From assembly GCA_016195145.1 (NCBI GenBank), contig JACQAF010000104.1:1-27239 (forward strand): DNA of 27,239 nt, read 5' to 3'. The notes beneath the pieces were generated by a model. It saw nothing but the letters and a program-made list of their open reading frames with translations, was not told the DNA's origin and made no database searches. Shown piece after piece: positions 23,932 to 27,239 of this stretch. How positions within the stretch are numbered: position 1 is the stretch's first letter; the number at the start of each line of letters is the position of its first letter. Made by a program: the position numbers and the translations under genes. The DNA comes from Rhodospirillales bacterium. GTDB lineage: Bacteria; Pseudomonadota; Alphaproteobacteria; CACIAM-22H2.

Positions 23932-23993
23932 CGCGGATCGTGCGCCGGGTCAGGCGCGAAGGTCAATGCGCGCCGGTCCGCTGGCCGCGCGTT

Positions 23994-25253
23994 TCACCGG
24001 GATGGGACGACGGACAGCCGTTGCCGGGGGGCCGGCGCCGCGTCCGTCGCCGGCCGTTCGGTCAGCCAGCGCCCGACCAGCCGGTTGACGTTGTCGAGGC
24101 CGTCGAGCAGGCCAGGGACGACAATCTCGGACGGACGCGATTGGGCCGGCAGCCGGCGCAATGCCGCCGCCATTTGGCGCACGTCGCGCTTGCCGTCGTC
24201 GGGTAGCATGGCGACCAGGCCAAGCTCCTGCGCCTGGCTGGCGCGGATGTATTGTTCCAGTCGCGGCGACATGCGGGGAACGATGATCGCCCGCTTGTTG
24301 AACGACAGGATTTCGCAAAACGTGTTGTAGCCGCCCATGGCGACCACCCCGACCGCGCCGGCCATCAGGGTTTCGAGATGGGCGTCGAAGGTGATCGCCT
24401 CGACCTTCGGCAAACGCTGGGCGCGTTGCAGGAACTCGCCCTGCATTTCGGGCTGCATGAACGGCCCCAGCACCAGAATGGCGCGATGCGGCAGATTGCG
24501 GTCGAATTCATAGGCGCGCAGCACCCAGTCGATCAAAGCCTCGCCGTCGCCGCCGCCGCCCGTGGTCACCACGATATAGGGTTCGTTGGGCGCGGTCGGC
24601 AGCCCGGGGCGCGCCGGCAGATCGGGCAGCGTGCGGTGGAGATAGCCTGTATAGCTGATCTTGCGTTTGACCGAGCGCGGCAGGGTGATGCCGGTCAACG
24701 GGTCGCAAAGCTGCGGCAGGCCGTAAATCCAGATGTCGTCGTAAAAATCGCGCAAGGCGGGGAGCACGTTCTTGCGCTTCCATTCGGGTTCGAGCAGCGC
24801 CGGATCGTCCATCACGTCGCGCAGGCCGAGGACGAGCGGCACGCCCTTGGCCTTGAGCATGGCGAGCGTATCGGCGACCTCGCCGCGCAGTCCAAGCGGC
24901 TCCTTGTCGACGAGGAACAGGTCGGGCCGGAACGCCTCGGCCGTGTGGCGGATGATCGAGGCGCGGATATCGAGCGTCTGCTGGATGTCGATATGCAGGT
25001 TGAGCGACGTATATTCGCCGTTGCGCAGCTTGATGACGCCGGGCACGCGCACGAAATCGACCCGCGCCTTGAAATCGAAGCTGCCGATGATCGGCGAGCC
25101 CGAGAGAATTAGCACCGACAAGTCGCGATTTCGCTCGACCAGGGAATGGGCGATCGCCCGGCACCGGCGCAGATGGCCGAGGCCCAACGTGTCATGGCTA
25201 TAGATGAGGACGCGCGGTCCCCCGCGCGACGCGGTGCTGGCTTGATTGAGCAA
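23994..25253 (-). CDS. GT-B glycosyltransferase, COG4671/MurG-like (leading gene of the glycan run)
   Basis: 419 residues. RVLIYSHDTLGLGHLRRCRAIAHSL is the N-terminal COG4671 signature. The C-terminal lobe shows VVTTGGGGDGEALIDW, GAVGVVAMGGYNTFCEILSFNKRAIIVPR and SPRLEQYIRA, the nucleotide-sugar site of MurG-type enzymes. The start is TTG 25253, chosen because no ATG or GTG lies upstream in frame before a stop at about 25293 and the family similarity begins at once; a G-rich sequence (GGTCGGGGG) sits about 9 bases upstream. This is the first gene of the long minus-strand train and faces the AT-rich divergent control region shared with the ABC exporter gene. Confidence 0.87.
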   Translation of the reverse strand: MLNQASTASRGGPRVLIYSHDTLGLGHLRRCRAIAHSLVERNRDLSVLILSGSPIIGSFDFKARVDFVRVPGVIKLRNGEYTSLNLHIDIQQTLDIRASIIRHTAEAFRPDLFLVDKEPLGLRGEVADTLAMLKAKGVPLVLGLRDVMDDPALLEPEWKRKNVLPALRDFYDDIWIYGLPQLCDPLTGITLPRSVKRKISYTGYLHRTLPDLPARPGLPTAPNEPYIVVTTGGGGDGEALIDWVLRAYEFDRNLPHRAILVLGPFMQPEMQGEFLQRAQRLPKVEAITFDAHLETLMAGAVGVVAMGGYNTFCEILSFNKRAIIVPRMSPRLEQYIRASQAQELGLVAMLPDDGKRDVRQMAAALRRLPAQSRPSEIVVPGLLDGLDNVNRLVGRWLTERPATDAAPAPRQRLSVVPSR

Positions 25254-25394
25254 GGGTTGGCCCCCGACCTGAATGTCTCCCCGAGGGCGAAACTATGGCA
25301 TATCCGGCTTGCCGCCAAAAGCCGAGTCTTCGACCGGGCATATCCAGCCGACCCGATATCGGGTAGCGATAAACCGGCATCGAAACGAAAATAA

Positions 25395-25412
25395 AAATCA
25401 ATAAAATCAATA
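25395..25412 (+). repeat. 9-bp tandem duplication in the divergent promoter region
   Basis: AAATCAATA occurs twice head to tail (25395-25403, 25404-25412). Adjacent direct repeats of this size are common binding sites for OmpR-type regulators, though simple A/T richness could also explain it. Confidence 0.6.
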
Positions 25413-25447
25413 TGATAATATATATACCTAGAGCTTAATCGCAAATT

Positions 25448-25463
25448 TATGATTCAAATCATA
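25448..25463. promoter_or_regulatory. Fnr/FixK-like dyad (TGAT-N4-ATCA core)
   Basis: TATGATT-CA-AATCATA is a perfect 7-bp inverted repeat with a 2-bp centre. Its core TGAT-TCAA-ATCA matches the inner eight positions of the Crp/Fnr-family site TTGAT-N4-ATCAA; the outermost bases differ. It lies in the AT-rich core, 195 bp from TTG 25253 and 188 bp from ATG 25651. Confidence 0.45.
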
Positions 25464-25650
25464 TATAAAATTTTTCTAATTAAATCGAATTGCTCGCCCG
25501 ACTCATCCTTACCCGGCACCCGCCCGTAAACACCTTCGACGCGCCGGCAATAAACAGGGGAGTAATTCCGGCCGTCGCCAACCGTTTACCGGGGCGGTGG
25601 GGATAGGCTAACGTGACGCCAACCAAAACAAGGCGGCAATAAAGACATCC

Positions 25651-27239
25651 ATGGAGTCGAGCCTTTATCGTTTCGTTCTCAAACATGCGCCGCGCGAGAC
25701 GGCGATATTGTGTTTTCTGACCGCGATTTCGCTGCCGTTTTATTATCTCTCGCTCGATATTCCGAAGAATATTTTCAACCAGGCGATCCTGGCCAAGGGC
25801 ATCCAGTACCCGGTGGCCATCCTGGGCGTCGATTTTTCCCAGGTCGCCTATCTGTTTCTTCTCTGCTTTTTCTTTTTCGTCATGGTTCTGATCAATGGCG
25901 GATTCAAGCAGCATATCAACACCTTCAAGGGCCGCCTTGGCGAGCGGCTGCTGCGCCGCCTGCGCTATGAACTGGTCAGCCGGATCATGCGCTTTCCCCT
26001 TCCCCATTTCCGCAAGGTCTCGCAGGGCGAGCTGATCCCGATGATCACGGCCGAGGTCGAGCCCCTCGGCGGTTTCATGGGCGACGCCATCGCCCAGCCG
26101 CTGATCCAGGGCGGAATGCTGCTGACCATTATTACCTTTCTGTTCGTGCAAAACCCGCTGATGGGCCTCGCGGCGATATCGCTCTATCCGATCCAGGGTT
26201 ACGTGATCCCGAAGCTGCAGCGGCGGGTCAACCAGCTCGGCAAAGAGCGCGTGCGCGCCGTACGCAAGCTGTCGGAGCGGGTCGGCGAGGCGGTTTCCGG
26301 CGTCCAGGAAATCCACTGCCACGGTACGGCGGCTTATGAGCGCGCCGATTTTTCCGACCGCCTCGGCCTGATTTTCAGCATTCGCTTCGAAATCTACCAG
26401 CGCAAATCCTTTGTCAAATTCCTCAACAATCTGCTCAACCAGATGGCGCCGCTGCTGTTCTATTCGATCGGCGGTTGGCTGGTGATCCATGGCGAGCTGA
26501 CGGCCGGCGCCCTGGCGGCGGCGCTCACCGCCAACAAGGACATGAGCGCGCCCTGGAAGGAACTGCTCGATTATTACCAGCAATCCCAGGACACCAAGAT
26601 CAAATACGAGCAGGTGACCGAGCAGTTCCGGCCCGAGAGCATGCTCGATGAAAAATTGCAGGAACCGATAGCCGAGGCGGCGAAGCCGCTGAGCGGGCCG
26701 GTCAGTGCCGCTAGTGTGGTGCTGGCCGAGGATAGCCGCACCCGGTTGATCGAGAACGTCAGCTTCAAGATCGCGCCGGGCGAAACGATCGCCATGGTCG
26801 GGCCGATCGGCGGCGGCAAGGAAGCGCTGGCGATGCTATTGGCGCGGCTATATCTGCCGACGGGGGGCAAGCTGACGGTTGGCGGGCGCGACATGGCGAC
26901 GATACCCGAAGCCGAAATCGGCGCGCGCATCGGCTATGTCGGGCAGAGCGCCTTTCTGTTCGCCACCACGGTGCGCGAAAACCTCGCTTACGGCCTGCGC
27001 CAGCGCCGACCGCGCCCCGAGCGCGCCGCCATCGATAAGCAGGTGGCCGAGGCGCTGGAGCTTGTTCGCCTGCCGGGATTTGCCCAGCGGCGAATTTGGG
27101 AGCTCTCCGGCGGCCAGCAGCAGCGCGTGGCGCTGGCCCGCGCGCTGGTGTTCCATCCGCGCCTCCTTCTCATGGACGAACCGCTGGGTGCGCTCGATCG
27201 GAAGCTACGGGAGGCCATGCAGCTCGAGATCGTGCGGAT
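25651..27239 (+). CDS. ABC exporter-type transmembrane/ATPase protein, right end PotA-like (partial, chimeric)
   Basis: Open to the right edge, 529 codons visible. Residues 1 to about 330 form an ABC exporter membrane domain with hydrophobic helices near 17-37, 65-85, 148-188 and 275-295. An ATPase domain follows: GPIGGGKE (384-391) at the Walker A position, with Glu where Ser/Thr is usual, and IGYVGQSAFLFATTVRENLAYGLR (to 450). From about residue 452 the sequence changes character. KQVAEALELVRLPGF, LSGGQQQR (485-492) and LLLMDEPLGALDRKLREAMQLEI match PotA/polyamine-type importer ATPases, not exporters. The change falls at a stretch (NxxYGLR) similar in both families, as expected of recombination or misassembly between ABC genes. 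It is divergent from the glycan train, so glycan or glycolipid export is a plausible original role. Confidence 0.75.
   Translation, partial: MESSLYRFVLKHAPRETAILCFLTAISLPFYYLSLDIPKNIFNQAILAKGIQYPVAILGVDFSQVAYLFLLCFFFFVMVLINGGFKQHINTFKGRLGERLLRRLRYELVSRIMRFPLPHFRKVSQGELIPMITAEVEPLGGFMGDAIAQPLIQGGMLLTIITFLFVQNPLMGLAAISLYPIQGYVIPKLQRRVNQLGKERVRAVRKLSERVGEAVSGVQEIHCHGTAAYERADFSDRLGLIFSIRFEIYQRKSFVKFLNNLLNQMAPLLFYSIGGWLVIHGELTAGALAAALTANKDMSAPWKELLDYYQQSQDTKIKYEQVTEQFRPESMLDEKLQEPIAEAAKPLSGPVSAASVVLAEDSRTRLIENVSFKIAPGETIAMVGPIGGGKEALAMLLARLYLPTGGKLTVGGRDMATIPEAEIGARIGYVGQSAFLFATTVRENLAYGLRQRRPRPERAAIDKQVAEALELVRLPGFAQRRIWELSGGQQQRVALARALVFHPRLLLMDEPLGALDRKLREAMQLEIVR

Larger units (their letters stand above)
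25254..25650. promoter_or_regulatory. Divergent intergenic control region with AT-rich core
   Basis: 397 bp without a gene, between divergent starts of the glycan train and the ABC exporter. The core 25384-25492 is strongly AT-rich within an otherwise GC-rich window and holds a 9-bp tandem repeat and a 16-bp dyad (listed separately). The flank 25493-25650 returns to normal composition; a weak TTTACC (25586-25591) with CTAACG 17 bp later might serve the plus-strand gene. No RNA gene or terminator is seen. Confidence 0.7.

Noticed and set aside
25109..25444. Minus-strand open frame reaching into the AT-rich region upstream of the leading glycosyltransferase
   Set aside because: It overlaps the glycosyltransferase in a different frame and has no similarity or start signal; the AT-rich part looks regulatory.
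25480..26583. Minus-strand open frame of 367 codons opposite the ABC exporter
   Set aside because: It is the antisense shadow of the exporter membrane domain, with many Gln/His/Arg and no motif.

Overview
The window is a GC-rich, densely packed bacterial segment. Its operons are joined by ATGA or TGATG stop/start overlaps, and GTG and TTG starts occur. Family content (SPINDLY-type TPR glycosyltransferases, COG4671-type glycosyltransferases, a Yej-like peptide ABC importer, an OmpR-type regulator) suggests an alphaproteobacterium, probably Rhodospirillales-like. That placement is inferred from protein families, not from a marker gene. I see no rRNA, tRNA, CRISPR array, insertion sequence or phage gene.

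Layout. (1) 1-2398, minus strand: two tandem TPR/O-GlcNAc-transferase-like genes; the second runs off the left edge and shares an exact 106-bp N-terminal repeat with the first. (2) 2465-3145, plus strand: a YggS/PLPBP-type PLP homeostasis gene. (3) 6029-3160, minus strand: a three-gene operon of CMP-sugar (nonulosonate-type) cytidylyltransferase, HAD phosphatase and TPR/GT9-like protein. (4) 7174-6233, minus strand: an unrecognised Ala/Pro-rich protein with a conserved-looking Gly-rich segment. (5) 7342-8217, plus strand: an alpha/beta hydrolase preceded by an 11-G tract. (6) 8284-12663, plus strand: OmpR-type response regulator, metallo-beta-lactamase-fold hydrolase, methyltransferase and a canonical SPINDLY-type TPR glycosyltransferase. 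(7) 25253-12654, minus strand: a long gene train. It starts with surface-glycan-type genes (COG4671 GT, two GT4s, histidine phosphatase, second COG4671 GT, NodB-like deacetylase, small membrane protein) and continues by ATGA overlaps into a Yej/Opp-like peptide ABC importer. (8) 25651 to the right edge, plus strand: an ABC exporter-type gene, divergent from the glycan train across an AT-rich control region.

Two themes stand out. The first is glycosylation: at least nine genes are glycosyltransferases or sugar-activation/processing enzymes, including three SPINDLY/TPR-GT proteins plus a partial fourth, and a six-gene glycan module facing an ABC exporter. The second is damage in the ABC genes. 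The substrate-binding gene has a frameshift with an apparent loss of about 32 nt. The dual ATPase lacks the signature motif and Walker B of its second ATPase domain. The right-edge exporter changes family in mid-domain into a PotA-like ATPase. Either these loci are decaying or recombined, or the assembly has collapsed or misjoined similar ABC segments; raw reads across the junctions would decide.

Regulation visible in sequence: an AT-rich divergent region with an Fnr/FixK-like dyad and a 9-bp tandem repeat; a poly-G tract at the ribosome-binding position of the hydrolase; and a candidate leaderless promoter in front of the response regulator.
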